DNA of 64,000 bases from AR12 sp036265915 (lineage in GTDB: Bacteria > Methylomirabilota > Methylomirabilia > Rokubacteriales > CSP1-6): positions 1 through 64,000 of the forward strand of contig DATAOC010000095.1 in the NCBI GenBank assembly GCA_036265915.1. The letters are read 5' to 3'. The notes beneath the pieces were generated by a model. That model ran no database searches. It worked only from the letters and a program-made list of their open reading frames with translations, and was not told the origin of the DNA. Shown in pieces: positions 18,120 to 27,863 of this stretch; positions within the stretch are counted from its first letter, which is position 1, and the number at the start of each line of letters is the position of its first letter. A program made the position numbers and the translations under genes.

Positions 18120-19702
18120 GCGCGGTCGACGGCGCCGCTGTGGCCCGTGTCGCGCGTGAGGCCGGCGGCTCGGACATCGTGGAGGCCGCCGCCGGCGAGC
18201 CGGTGCAGTGCCGGCTGCGGCCGGCCGCGGTGCCGGGCGTGGCCGAACGGCTTCAGGCACTCGGGCTCGAGCCGCAGCTCCTGACGGCCGCGCACACGCG
18301 CGCCCCGGCGGACCAGTTCACGCTGCTCTACCTGTTCGCGCCGCCGACCCATCGGCCGTCGCTGCTCGCGCGCGTGGCGCTCGAGCCGCAGTGCACCACG
18401 TTCCCCTCGCTGGCGACCCGATCCTTCGCGCTGAGCCGGTTCGAGCGGGAGGTGCACGATCTCTTCGGCCTCGTGCCGGCTGGTCATCCCGACCTGCGCC
18501 GCCTGACGCTCCACCAGTTCTGGCCCGACGGCTACCATCCGCTGCGCGACTCGTCCGAGCCGCCGCCCCGGTTCGCCGACCGCGGACAGCCGTTTCCGTT
18601 CCGGCGCGTCGAGGGCGCCGGCGTGTTCGAGATCACCGTCGGCCCGGTGCACGCGGGCATCATCGAGCCGGGCCACTTCCGGTTCTCCGTCGAGGGCGAG
18701 ACCATCGTGCATCTGGAGACGCGGCTGGGCTTCGTGCACAAGGGTGTGGAGAAGCTCTTCGAGACTCTGCCATTCGAGCGGACGCCCGAGCTCGCGGAAC
18801 GGATCTCGGGGGACACGGCGGTCGGCCATTCGCTGGCGTTCTGTCAGGCGCTCGAGGCGCTGGCCGGCTGTCGTATTCCGACGCGGGCGGCGTGGCTCCG
18901 GGTGCTCGCGCTCGAGCTCGAGCGTCTCTACAATCACGTCGGCGACGTCGGGATGATCGTCAACGACACCGGCTACGCCTTCGGCCACGCCCACTGCGTT
19001 CGCCTTCGCGAGCAGCTGTTGCGCCTGAACGCGCGGCTGACCGGCCATCGCCTGCTGCGCGGCGCCGTCGTGCCGGGCGGGATCGGGGAACCGCTGGCCA
19101 CCGCCCCGCTCGGCGATGCGGTTGCCGCGGCGGAACGAGTCGTCGATGAGTTCGCGGAGCTGGCCCGCATGTGCCTGGAGAACACGACGGTCCTCGAGCG
19201 GCTTCAGGGCACGGGACGGCTCACCACGCGCACCGCGCGCGAGATGCAGGTGGTCGGCGTCGTGGGGCGGGCGAGTGGCATCGACGCCGACGCCCGGCGC
19301 GATGCGCCGTTCGCCGCGTACGGCGGCGCCGACCTTCGCGTGCCCGTCCACGCGACGGGGGACGTCTGGGCGCGCACCATGGTGCGCCTCGAGGAGACGC
19401 GCCAGTCGATGGGGTTGATCCGCGTGGCGGCGGCGCAGGCGGGCGACCGCGGGGTCGCGCGCTCACCGCTCGGTGCGCTGCGCCCGGGCGCCGATGCAGT
19501 GGGACTGGTGGAGGGCTGGCGCGGCCCGATCTGGCACTGGGTCACGGCGGCAGGACCTTCGTCACTCGCTCGGGTGAAGGTCGTCGACCCGTCGTTCCGT
19601 AACTGGCCCGCGCTCGAATACGCCGTGCTGAACAACATCGTTCCCGATTTTCCGCTCTGCAACAAGTCCTTCAATCTCTCGTACTCCGGCAACGACCTCT
19701 AG
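18116..19702 (+). CDS. HyfG/NuoCD-like large subunit lacking NiFe ligands
   Basis: 528 residues: an N-terminal NuoC-like domain (about 1-150, ending in FEREVHDLFGLVPAGHPDL) fused to a NuoD/hydrogenase-large-subunit domain starting at FEITVGPVHAGIIEPGHF. In true NiFe enzymes the first ligand motif is RxCGxC; here it reads ERISGDTAVGH, with both cysteines replaced. The C-terminal DPCxxC is also missing: the protein ends VPDFPLCNKSFNLSYSGNDL. It therefore cannot hold a standard NiFe site and fits the energy-converting hydrogenase-related (Ehr) group. It is the last gene of the six-gene operon. No hydrogenase maturation gene is nearby. Confidence 0.92.
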   Translation: MSAVDGAAVARVAREAGGSDIVEAAAGEPVQCRLRPAAVPGVAERLQALGLEPQLLTAAHTRAPADQFTLLYLFAPPTHRPSLLARVALEPQCTTFPSLATRSFALSRFEREVHDLFGLVPAGHPDLRRLTLHQFWPDGYHPLRDSSEPPPRFADRGQPFPFRRVEGAGVFEITVGPVHAGIIEPGHFRFSVEGETIVHLETRLGFVHKGVEKLFETLPFERTPELAERISGDTAVGHSLAFCQALEALAGCRIPTRAAWLRVLALELERLYNHVGDVGMIVNDTGYAFGHAHCVRLREQLLRLNARLTGHRLLRGAVVPGGIGEPLATAPLGDAVAAAERVVDEFAELARMCLENTTVLERLQGTGRLTTRTAREMQVVGVVGRASGIDADARRDAPFAAYGGADLRVPVHATGDVWARTMVRLEETRQSMGLIRVAAAQAGDRGVARSPLGALRPGADAVGLVEGWRGPIWHWVTAAGPSSLARVKVVDPSFRNWPALEYAVLNNIVPDFPLCNKSFNLSYSGNDL

Positions 19703-19782
19703 GCGCGCCGCCTCCCGCCGGGCTCAGAGCCGCGGGAACGACGACGAAATGACTACTATATGGACGTGAGCGAGCTCGCCCG

Positions 19783-20628
19783 GTGAGCGACGTCGTGTTT
19801 CTCGCCTCCGTCTGCGTCTCGGCGGCCGGCGCCGGCGTTCTCGGCGCGATCCTCGGCCTGGGCGGCGGCATTCTACTCGTGCCGATCCTCACCGTGTTCT
19901 TCGGTGTCTCGCTGCCCTATGCGATGGGCGCGAGCATCATCTCCGTGATCGCCACATCGTGTGGCGCCGCCGCCGGTCATCTGCGCTCGGGGCTCGCCAA
20001 TGTCCGTCTCGGACTCTTCCTCGCGCTGGCCACGGTATCGGGAGCGCTCATCGGCGCCTCGCTGGTGGGCGTGCTGCCTGCCTCGGTGCTGGAAATCCTG
20101 TTCGGCCTCGCACTCTCGTACTCGGCGTTCACGACCATGCGACAGCTCAAGCTCGAGCTGCCGGTGGAGGGTGAGGCCGACCCGTGGGCGGTGCGCTTCG
20201 GACTGTCGGGGACGTACTACGACCGGGTGCTGCGGCGCGACGTCCCGTATCGCGCGACGCGGGTGAAGGCCGGCGCGGTCGCGATGTTCAGCGCCGGCCT
20301 GCTGTCGGGACTGCTCGGCATCGGCAGTGGCGCCTTCAAGGTGCTGGCGATGGACTACTTCATGCGGCTGCCCATGAAGGTCTCGACGGCCACCAGCAAT
20401 TTCATGATCGGCATCACGGCCGCCGCCAGCGCCGGCGTCTACTTCGGCCGTGGCGACATTCACCCCGTCATCGCGACGCCGGTGGCCGTCGGCGTGCTGC
20501 TCGGCTCCTACGCGGGCACGCGGCTGATCACGAGTCTACGCAACACGACGGTGCGAAAGCTCTTCCTGCCCGTCGTGCTGTACCTGGCGCTCTCGATGCT
20601 CCTTCGCGGAGCCGGACTGTGGCGTTGA
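19783..20628 (+). CDS. TSUP (TauE/SafE) family membrane exporter
   Basis: 281 residues with about eight helices in two repeats, each opening with a glycine-rich TSUP signature: GAGVLGAILGLGGGILLVPI and later GLLSGLLGIGSGAFKVLAMD. Family members move sulfite, sulfoacetate or other organosulfur anions. The GTG start lacks a strong ribosome site. The stop lies inside the following DUF1634 gene, the usual partner of this TSUP subgroup. Confidence 0.92.
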   Translation: MSDVVFLASVCVSAAGAGVLGAILGLGGGILLVPILTVFFGVSLPYAMGASIISVIATSCGAAAGHLRSGLANVRLGLFLALATVSGALIGASLVGVLPASVLEILFGLALSYSAFTTMRQLKLELPVEGEADPWAVRFGLSGTYYDRVLRRDVPYRATRVKAGAVAMFSAGLLSGLLGIGSGAFKVLAMDYFMRLPMKVSTATSNFMIGITAAASAGVYFGRGDIHPVIATPVAVGVLLGSYAGTRLITSLRNTTVRKLFLPVVLYLALSMLLRGAGLWR

Positions 20629-21017
20629 GGGCCGAGACGCTCGTCGCGCGGCTGCTGTTCGTGGGCGGTGTCGTCAGCGTCGCCCTCATGCTCGTCGGGC
20701 TTGTAAGTCTGCAGGTTCACGCGGTCAGCGGTCGGCATCCCGTCGACGTCGCGCGGATCATCGAGAACCGGCAGGCGGGCCGCGCAGTCGACGTGTTCGT
20801 CTCGCTGCCGCAGCTCATGCGCGCGCTGCACCGCTGGCCGCCCGACCCGACCGCCATCATGACGGTCGGGGTAGTGGTGCTGCTGCTCACGCCCGCCCTC
20901 GGTCTCGCGGCCGCCCTCGTCGGATTCGTGCAAGAGCACGACCGCCCGTACGCCATCATCGCCGCCGCGCTGATCGCGGCGCTGCTGTTCGGCTTCGCGC
21001 TGCGGCTGGGCGGCTAA
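20619..21017 (+). CDS. DUF1634 membrane protein, TSUP partner
   Basis: 132 residues with three helices (LLFVGGVVSVALMLVGLV, then around 83-103 and 110-128), the layout of DUF1634 proteins that regularly follow TSUP transporters. GTG at 20619 is chosen because it overlaps the transporter by 10 bases and starts just before the first helix; TTG at 20625 is an alternative. The stop overlaps the stop of the convergent minus-strand gene. Confidence 0.82.
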   Translation: MALRAETLVARLLFVGGVVSVALMLVGLVSLQVHAVSGRHPVDVARIIENRQAGRAVDVFVSLPQLMRALHRWPPDPTAIMTVGVVVLLLTPALGLAAALVGFVQEHDRPYAIIAAALIAALLFGFALRLGG

Positions 21018-21238
21018 CCGACCATCGTGGTCGTGGCGTGCGCGGCCCAGCGGATGAGCTCGGGCACGCCGGCCATCAGCAGCCGCGCCAGCAGCCAGCT
21101 GAGCGGCGCTGCGATCATCGCCGAGGCGTGGACGCCGAGCCGATTCAGCAGCGCGATCAGGCCGAGCCACATGGCGAACGCGAGGATCGCCCACAGCACG
21201 ACGTCGCCGATGGGGACGGGGGAGGCGACGACGCTCAC
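21014..21238 (-). CDS. Small membrane protein downstream of Pal
   Basis: 74 residues with two helices (VVLWAILAFAMWLGLIALL and a second around 43-58). It starts at GTG overlapping the stop of the Pal gene (GTGA), so it is coupled to it. I do not recognise the family; a role near the envelope is only suggested by position. Confidence 0.62.
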   Translation of the reverse strand: MSVVASPVPIGDVVLWAILAFAMWLGLIALLNRLGVHASAMIAAPLSWLLARLLMAGVPELIRWAAHATTTMVG

Positions 21239-21819
21239 GGCTGCTTCACGCGGAAATGGGCGCGGCGGTTCTGGCTCCAGCAGGCCTCGTTGTGCTCCTG
21301 GCAGACCGGGCGTTCCTCGCCGTAGCTCACGATCGTGATCCGATCGGTGGCCACACCGCGGGAGCCGAGGTAGCTGGCGGTGGCCCGAGCGCGCCGATCG
21401 CCGAGGCCGATGTTGTACTCCGCCGTGCCGCGCTCGTCGCAGTGGCCTTCCACGAGCAGCAGCGTTCCGGGATGCTCCTGCATCCACGTGGCGTGCCGGT
21501 CCAGCGTGCGGCGATCGGCGTCGCGTAGCTCGTAGCGGTCGAAGTCGAAGTGGATGTCCTGCAGCTCGGCGTTGTCGGTGTACTCCGTGGGCTTCGGTCG
21601 CGCCGTTGTCGTGAGGCCGGCGCTGCCGCCGCCGCGCGAGGGATTCGCGGCCGCCGGCCGCGCCGCCGCGCCCGTCAGGTTGCCCGACGTGCTCGCCCGG
21701 CTGGTGGCCGTGGCCGCCCCGCTCGGGGACGGCGCGGCGCTCTGCGTGAGGCCCGGCTGCTTGGCGCAGCCGGCGACGGCGATGACGGCCACGAACACTA
21801 CGACCACGGCTTTCGACAT
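21235..21819 (-). CDS. pal: Peptidoglycan-associated lipoprotein (Pal/OmpA-like)
   Basis: 194 residues. The signal peptide ends in the lipobox VAGC (C18), followed by a Ser/Ala/Thr-rich linker to about residue 80 and an OmpA C-terminal domain: IHFDFDRYELRD, LLLVEGHCDERGTAEYN, LGDRRARATASYL and ISIVSYGEE-like IVSYGEERP. The domain binds peptidoglycan and the lipid anchors it to the outer membrane. No other tol genes are visible here, so it stands alone with one small membrane protein. Confidence 0.9.
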   Translation of the reverse strand: MSKAVVVVFVAVIAVAGCAKQPGLTQSAAPSPSGAATATSRASTSGNLTGAAARPAAANPSRGGGSAGLTTTARPKPTEYTDNAELQDIHFDFDRYELRDADRRTLDRHATWMQEHPGTLLLVEGHCDERGTAEYNIGLGDRRARATASYLGSRGVATDRITIVSYGEERPVCQEHNEACWSQNRRAHFRVKQP

Positions 21820-21954
21820 GCGATTCCTCCGCGTCCACGGGTGCGGTTCTCGTCGGCTCTCCGCTGGAGCCCGGCGCGGCGTGCAAGCACCGATGGTGCC
21901 AAACGTCGCGGCGGCGAATCGGCGGCGAAGCGCACCGTTGCGGCCGCGGTGACG

Positions 21955-21986
21955 CGACAGCGTGTCGTCCCGCCGACACGCTGTCG
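21955..21986 (-). terminator. Strong hairpin after the NtrC-like gene
   Basis: A perfect 13-base inverted repeat, 21955-21967 against 21974-21986, with a six-base loop, 12 bases beyond the stop of the minus-strand regulator gene. No T-run follows on either strand, so it is either a factor-assisted terminator or an mRNA 3' end stabiliser. Confidence 0.55.
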
Positions 21987-21998
21987 GTCGCGTGCGCG

Positions 21999-23336
<1,338 letters not shown>

Positions 23337-23340
23337 CGTC

Positions 23341-24813
23341 TTATTCGTGCTCGTGCTTCGGCAGCCAGATGAAGAACGTGGTGCCCGCGTCCACCGCGCT
23401 CTCGACCCGGATGTCGCCGCCGAGGCCACGCAGGATGTCGCGCGAGATCGGCAAGCCCAGCCCGGTGCCCTCGCCCGGTGGCTTGGTGCTGAAGAACGGC
23501 TCGAATACCCGCGCGAGCATGGAGGCCGGAATCCCGGGACCCGTGTCGCTCACGGCGACCTGAACGCCGCGGCTCCCGCCGCGCTCGTGCGGCTCGGCCG
23601 TGATCGAGACGTGTCCCGACGGGCGGGCCGCCTCGAAGGCGTTCATGAGCACGTTGATGAGGACTTGCTGCAACTGGTTGTGATCGGCGCGGACCGGCGG
23701 CAGCGCCTGGTCCACCGCCACGTCGAGACTCACGCCGTGCCGCCGTGCCGTGTGGGACAGCAGCAGCAGCAGGCGCTCCAGGACACTCTCGAGGTGCACC
23801 GGCTGGATGTCCGGCTTGCCGGGCCGCACGGTGTCCAGGAGGGAGCGGATCATGGCCGAGATCCGATCGATCTGGTCGACGATCACCTGCAGCTCGTCGC
23901 GGCGCGGATCGCCCACGGGCAGGCTCTGCAGCAGGAACTCGGCGCGACCCGAGATGATGTTGAGTGGCGTGCCGACCTCGTGGGCGAGACCGCTCGCCAG
24001 CCGACCGGCGACGGCCAGCGTCGCCGAGTGGCGCAGCTGCTGCTCGAGGTCGAGCGTGCGCTCCGTCTCCAGCAGCAGGTCGCGGCGCGCGACGTGCAGC
24101 TGCTCGGCCATCGTGTTGAATGCCTCGGCCACGCGCCCGAGCTCGTCGTCGCGCTCGACGGGCAGCGGCCGGGCGGGATCGCCGCGGCCGACGTTACGGA
24201 TGCTCTCGGTCAGTGCGAAGAGCGGGCGCAGCACCTGACGCTGGAGCACGACACCCGTCAGCAGAGTGATCGAGGCCACGAGCAGGCTCAGCCGCAGGAT
24301 GATGTCCCAGGTCGCGCTGCGCAGCCGCTCATCGAGCGCCGACACCAGGTGCGCCACTTCCATGGCGCCGACGACCGTCTTGTCGGCGCCCCGCAGCGGC
24401 ACCACATAGTAGAAGACCGAGGCGGCGCCGTCGCGCCGCGAGACGCCTTCCGCCTGGCCGGTGTCGAGAACGCGCCGCAGCGCGTCGGTCGGCGGCGCGC
24501 CGCCCACGGCGAGAGAATTCGAGACCACCGTTGCACGCAGGCCACGGTCGAAGATGCGCACGCGGTCGATCGTCCGCTGATCGCGCACGATCTCCGCGAG
24601 CAGCGCGTGGAGCTCGGGCGTCTGGGGGTCGCGAAGGGCACGCTCGACCGCGACCTGTACCGTCTTGGCGATCAGTACGACGTTGTCGCGGTCGGCGCTC
24701 AGCACTTCCGCCTGCTCTTTCCGCACGCGGAGGACACCGTAGACGCCGAAGACGAGGATCGGCGGGACCATCAGGACGAGGATGAGGCGACGTCTCAGTC
24801 CCACGGCCGCCAA
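23341..24813 (-). CDS. NtrB/ZraS-like sensor histidine kinase
   Basis: 490 residues: an N-terminal helix (RRRLILVLMVPPILVFGVYG), a periplasmic sensing region to about 165, a second helix (LRLSLLVASITLLTGVVL), HAMP (VERDDELGRVAEAFNTMAEQ), H-box SGLAHEVGTPLNIISG, N-box LQQVLINVLMNAFEA and ATP lid motifs DTGPGIP and GEGTGLGLPISRDIL. It phosphorylates the adjacent NtrC-like regulator. TTG at 24813 is the furthest start; GTG at 24804 is equally possible. The signal is unknown. Confidence 0.92.
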   Translation of the reverse strand: MAAVGLRRRLILVLMVPPILVFGVYGVLRVRKEQAEVLSADRDNVVLIAKTVQVAVERALRDPQTPELHALLAEIVRDQRTIDRVRIFDRGLRATVVSNSLAVGGAPPTDALRRVLDTGQAEGVSRRDGAASVFYYVVPLRGADKTVVGAMEVAHLVSALDERLRSATWDIILRLSLLVASITLLTGVVLQRQVLRPLFALTESIRNVGRGDPARPLPVERDDELGRVAEAFNTMAEQLHVARRDLLLETERTLDLEQQLRHSATLAVAGRLASGLAHEVGTPLNIISGRAEFLLQSLPVGDPRRDELQVIVDQIDRISAMIRSLLDTVRPGKPDIQPVHLESVLERLLLLLSHTARRHGVSLDVAVDQALPPVRADHNQLQQVLINVLMNAFEAARPSGHVSITAEPHERGGSRGVQVAVSDTGPGIPASMLARVFEPFFSTKPPGEGTGLGLPISRDILRGLGGDIRVESAVDAGTTFFIWLPKHEHE

Positions 24814-24821
24814 GGATACCG

Positions 24822-25208
24822 TCAGCGCCGACCGTCCGTCACCCTTCGGATCGTGTCCACGATGCGCCGCAGACGAAACGGCTTCTCGACATACTCCAGG
24901 GCGCCGCGGCTCAAGGACTCGGCGGCGACGTCGGGTCCCCCGAAGGCCGTGACGAAGATCACCGGCAGCCCGGGGCGTCGGCGGTGGAGAACGGTCAGCA
25001 CGTCGAGGCCGCTCATCCCGGGCATCTCCTTGTCGAGCACGACGACGTCGATCGTCTCCGATTCGACGAGCCGCACGGCATCACCGCCGCTGGCGGCTTC
25101 GACGACGTCGTAGCCGTTCGGCTGCAAGACGTCTCTGAGGAGTTTTCGCATGTCGGCGTCATCATCGACGACGAGCACGGTGGGAGTGGTGCGGCTCTCT
25201 AGTTGCAT
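24822..25208 (-). CDS. Stand-alone response-regulator receiver
   Basis: 128 residues, a single CheY-like receiver: TVLVVDDDADM, phospho-acceptor D59 in VVVLDKEMPGMSGLD, then VIFVTAFGG and YVEKPFRLRR. No output domain. It ends eight bases before the kinase gene of the two-component pair and is likely co-transcribed with it, making a three-gene phosphorelay cassette. The ATG at 25208 has no clear ribosome site. Confidence 0.86.
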   Translation of the reverse strand: MQLESRTTPTVLVVDDDADMRKLLRDVLQPNGYDVVEAASGGDAVRLVESETIDVVVLDKEMPGMSGLDVLTVLHRRRPGLPVIFVTAFGGPDVAAESLSRGALEYVEKPFRLRRIVDTIRRVTDGRR

Positions 25209-25420
25209 TGGTGCGGCGTCCGGTGGTGCAACTGCGATACCACGCGGTGCGCGGCTCACACGCGGCGATGCGCAAAGCCCCCGTGTCATTGGCGCGCGGG
25301 GCTGGCGGCGTAGCCGCGCGCGCCCGCCGGCGACCGGCGGAGAGCGCGACACCGTGACGCCGCTCCGACAACACGTCGTGTGCCGACAGCGATGCGGGTG
25401 AGTGCGGCCGACCTGCGCCG

Positions 25421-26536
25421 TCAATCTCCCGGTGAGCAAGGGCCGGAAGTCGTCGCGGCGGGTCCACAGCTCTCTCGCCGCTCGCCGGTGGCCGCGTCGA
25501 AGACGTGATAGCGCCTGAATCGGATCCACACCCGGTCGCCAGCCGTGTACGGCTGGGCGCCGGGGATCCGCGCGTGAACGTCGTCGGCGCCGACGCGAAC
25601 GGTCACGACCGTCACGTGCTTCATGGGGATGCTCACCACGTGGCTGACGACGCCTGGCCGTCCGGCCGCGTCTTCTTGCGGCGACACTTCGACATCCTCG
25701 GGGCGCACACCGATTCGCACGGCGCCCTCGGCGCCCGGGAGGCGCTGCGGCACGGCGATGACGCTGAGCGGCGGCGTGTCGACGTGCAGGTTCAAGAAGG
25801 CGGCGACGAACAGGTTCTTGGGCCGATCGTAGACGTCTTCGAACGTGCCGACCTGCTCGATCCGTCCACGGTTCATGATCGCGAGCATGTCGGCGAGGAT
25901 CAACGCCTCGTTGTGATCGTGGGTGACGTACACCGTGGTGATGCTGAACTGCCGCAGGAGGATCTTCAAGTTCACGCGATACTTCTCGCGCAGCGCCTGG
26001 TCGAGGTTGGCGAACGGCTCGTCGACGAGAAACAGGGCGGCGTCGCGGGTGATGCACCGGCCGAGGGCCACGCGCTGCTTCTCGCCGCCGGACAGCGTCG
26101 TCGGCTTGCGATCCAGCAAGTAGGCCAGGTCCACACCCATGAGCTCGCTCGTCCGCTGGTACTTGGCGCGCGCCACGGCATCGAGCTCGGGCGTCCTCCT
26201 CCTGAAGAGGAAATAGGACAGCACGTTCGTCCGGGAGGTCAGGTGCGGGTAGAGCGCATAGTTCTGGAACACCATGCCGATCCGCCGATCGCCCGGCCGG
26301 AGGTCCTTCACGTCTCGCCCGTCGTTGCGCACCTCGCCCGCGTCGGGCCTGATCAGCCCGGCGATGATCTTCAGAAGCGTCGTCTTGCCGCAGCCACTCG
26401 GGCCGAGGATGACCGTCGTCTTGCCGTCGGGGATCCGCAGGCTGAGCTTGTCGATCGAGAACGATGTGGGGGCGGTCCCGGCGCGCTGCGGGTCGCTCAG
26501 CGTCTTCGACACGTCGATCAGATCGATCCAGGCCAT
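25421..26536 (-). CDS. ABC transporter ATP-binding protein, MalK/UgpC type (orphan)
   Basis: 371 residues with Walker A GPSGCGKTTLL, Q-loop FQNYALYPHL, signature TLSGGEKQRVALGR, Walker B ALFLVDEPFANLD, the H-switch YVTHDHNEA and a C-terminal TOBE/OB region (GVRPEDVE) as in CUT1 sugar importers. An extended insert after the beta-1 strand (SDPQRAGTAPTSFS) is unusual. No permease or binding protein is adjacent, so the gene either serves a distant transporter or is shared. The 212 bases upstream of the receiver gene (25209-25420) hold no gene I can support. Confidence 0.9.
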   Translation of the reverse strand: MAWIDLIDVSKTLSDPQRAGTAPTSFSIDKLSLRIPDGKTTVILGPSGCGKTTLLKIIAGLIRPDAGEVRNDGRDVKDLRPGDRRIGMVFQNYALYPHLTSRTNVLSYFLFRRRTPELDAVARAKYQRTSELMGVDLAYLLDRKPTTLSGGEKQRVALGRCITRDAALFLVDEPFANLDQALREKYRVNLKILLRQFSITTVYVTHDHNEALILADMLAIMNRGRIEQVGTFEDVYDRPKNLFVAAFLNLHVDTPPLSVIAVPQRLPGAEGAVRIGVRPEDVEVSPQEDAAGRPGVVSHVVSIPMKHVTVVTVRVGADDVHARIPGAQPYTAGDRVWIRFRRYHVFDAATGERRESCGPAATTSGPCSPGD

Positions 26537-26634
26537 GCCGGGGCTCCCGCGCGCCCGACCCGCGTTGTGGCGCTCGGAACCTCGCCTCGATGCGCGTCGG
26601 GAACGCGTTCAGTGTATGCTCGAGTCATCCGGTC

Positions 26635-26871
26635 ATGAAGCTTGCCGCGAAGTTCGCCCGACAGGAGACGGAAGCCGCGCGCCTAGCGCGCATTGCCCGC
26701 CGGCGCATCCCCGAGGATCGCGCGGACGCGGTCCGCCGGATGCTCGGCGGCATCGCCGCCGGCGCGCGCGGCGCGTTCCGCTGCCCGGAGTGCGACCGCG
26801 CTTTCGCGCTCCCGATGCACCGCGGACGTCACGTGAAGAGCAGGCACGCGACGCCGAGCGTCGTCGCCTAG
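26635..26871 (+). CDS. Small C2H2 zinc-finger protein
   Basis: 78 residues. A basic, arginine-rich helical N-terminus (about 1-45) precedes a single finger, FRCPECDRAFALPMHRGRH plus VKSRH: C-x2-C-x12-H-x4-H, the classical eukaryotic-type spacing rather than the Ros/MucR form. Probably a nucleic-acid-binding protein. No ribosome site is visible before the ATG. It ends 10 bases from a convergent gene. Confidence 0.68.
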   Translation: MKLAAKFARQETEAARLARIARRRIPEDRADAVRRMLGGIAAGARGAFRCPECDRAFALPMHRGRHVKSRHATPSVVA

Positions 26872-26881
26872 GCCGGCCCGC

Positions 26882-27283
26882 TCACTTCTTCTGCGCCCGC
26901 TCGCGCTGCGCGCGGGCGGCCTCCTTGAAGTCGTAGGTCGCGTAGATCTCGGTGCGAAACGCCTTCCAGGCGGTGAGCTCGATCGCCCGGTTGACCTCTC
27001 GGAGACGGGCGGGCGGTACGCGAAGCGTCACCACCTGGCCGAGCCCCATGACGATGTACCAGGACTCGACGGCGATGCCGTCCGGCGGAAACTTCGCCCA
27101 GAAGCTCTGCTCGTCCTGGATCTTGCCGATCTCCTCGAGGTTCTTGGACTGATCGTGCTTGAGCACGACGGTGATCAGCACATAGTCGGCGGGGCTCGTG
27201 GTGGCCGGCTGGGCCAGCACCTGCAGCGGTTCCACGCACGCGCACAGCACGAGCATTGCAACGATCACGACCGAGCGTCCCAT
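26882..27283 (-). CDS. Exported protein of unknown function
   Basis: 133 residues with a signal peptide (MGRSVVIVAMLVLCACV, cleavage near VLAQ) and a mature part with a mixed alpha/beta look (ADYVLITVVLKHDQSKNLEE, WYIVMGLGQVVTLRVPPARL). AAGGAGG lies five bases before the ATG, so the start is firm. The N-terminus has two cysteines but no proper lipobox. I do not recognise the family. Confidence 0.7.
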   Translation of the reverse strand: MGRSVVIVAMLVLCACVEPLQVLAQPATTSPADYVLITVVLKHDQSKNLEEIGKIQDEQSFWAKFPPDGIAVESWYIVMGLGQVVTLRVPPARLREVNRAIELTAWKAFRTEIYATYDFKEAARAQRERAQKK

Positions 27284-27385
27284 GGGCGCCTCCTTCGCGG
27301 GGACTATCGACGTGGTCGATCGGCGTGTCAACGGCGGTGGGGCGCCGTGCCGATCTGATATGCTCGGCATCACAGGAGGACGCCC

Positions 27386-27847
27386 ATGAAGCGAGCGCTC
27401 GCGCTGATCGTCGTCGCCGTTGTCCTGTCCACCGTCTGCTTGCCGGCTCCCGCGGCAGCGGCCGGCGGCTGGCACGGCCATCGTGGCGGCCACCATGGAG
27501 GTGGCTGGTGGTGGCCCGGCGCGATCCTGGGCGGCCTGGCCCTCGGCGCGGTCGCCATCGCCACGGCACCGCTCTGGGCCGTTGCGGCACCCGCGACGAT
27601 CGCCGCGGAGCCGCCTGTCGTGTACGCGCCGCCGGCGTACGCGCCGGCGCCGACGTACTATGTCGCGCCCACGTATGCGACCCCGCCGCCCCCGCGGTAT
27701 GCAGCCGCGCCGCCGGCGCCAGCGGTTCAGCGCGAGGTGGTGTTCCCCAACGGGCGGTACGTGCTGTATGGCGACGGTGCCGGCCAGCCGTGGCAGTGGG
27801 TCTGGGTCCCGGCCGCCACGCCGCCTCCACCGCCGCCACCCCGCTGA
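27386..27847 (+). CDS. Exported Gly/His- and Pro-rich protein
   Basis: 153 residues: signal peptide to about residue 25, a Gly/His/Trp-rich stretch (GGWHGHRGGHHGGGWWW), a hydrophobic segment (LGGLALGAVAIATAPLWAVA), a Pro/Tyr/Ala-rich linker and a C-terminal piece FPNGRYVLYGDGAGQPWQWV before a proline run. GGAGGA precedes the ATG. The layout resembles small envelope proteins of unknown role; the histidines may bind metal (inference). Confidence 0.7.
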   Translation: MKRALALIVVAVVLSTVCLPAPAAAAGGWHGHRGGHHGGGWWWPGAILGGLALGAVAIATAPLWAVAAPATIAAEPPVVYAPPAYAPAPTYYVAPTYATPPPPRYAAAPPAPAVQREVVFPNGRYVLYGDGAGQPWQWVWVPAATPPPPPPPR

Positions 27848-27863
27848 GTCTTCCCGGAGACGC

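Noticed and set aside
18116..19702. Functional NiFe hydrogenase large subunit
   Set aside because: Both CxxC ligand pairs are absent, so the hydrogenase label commonly transferred to such genes is not supported.
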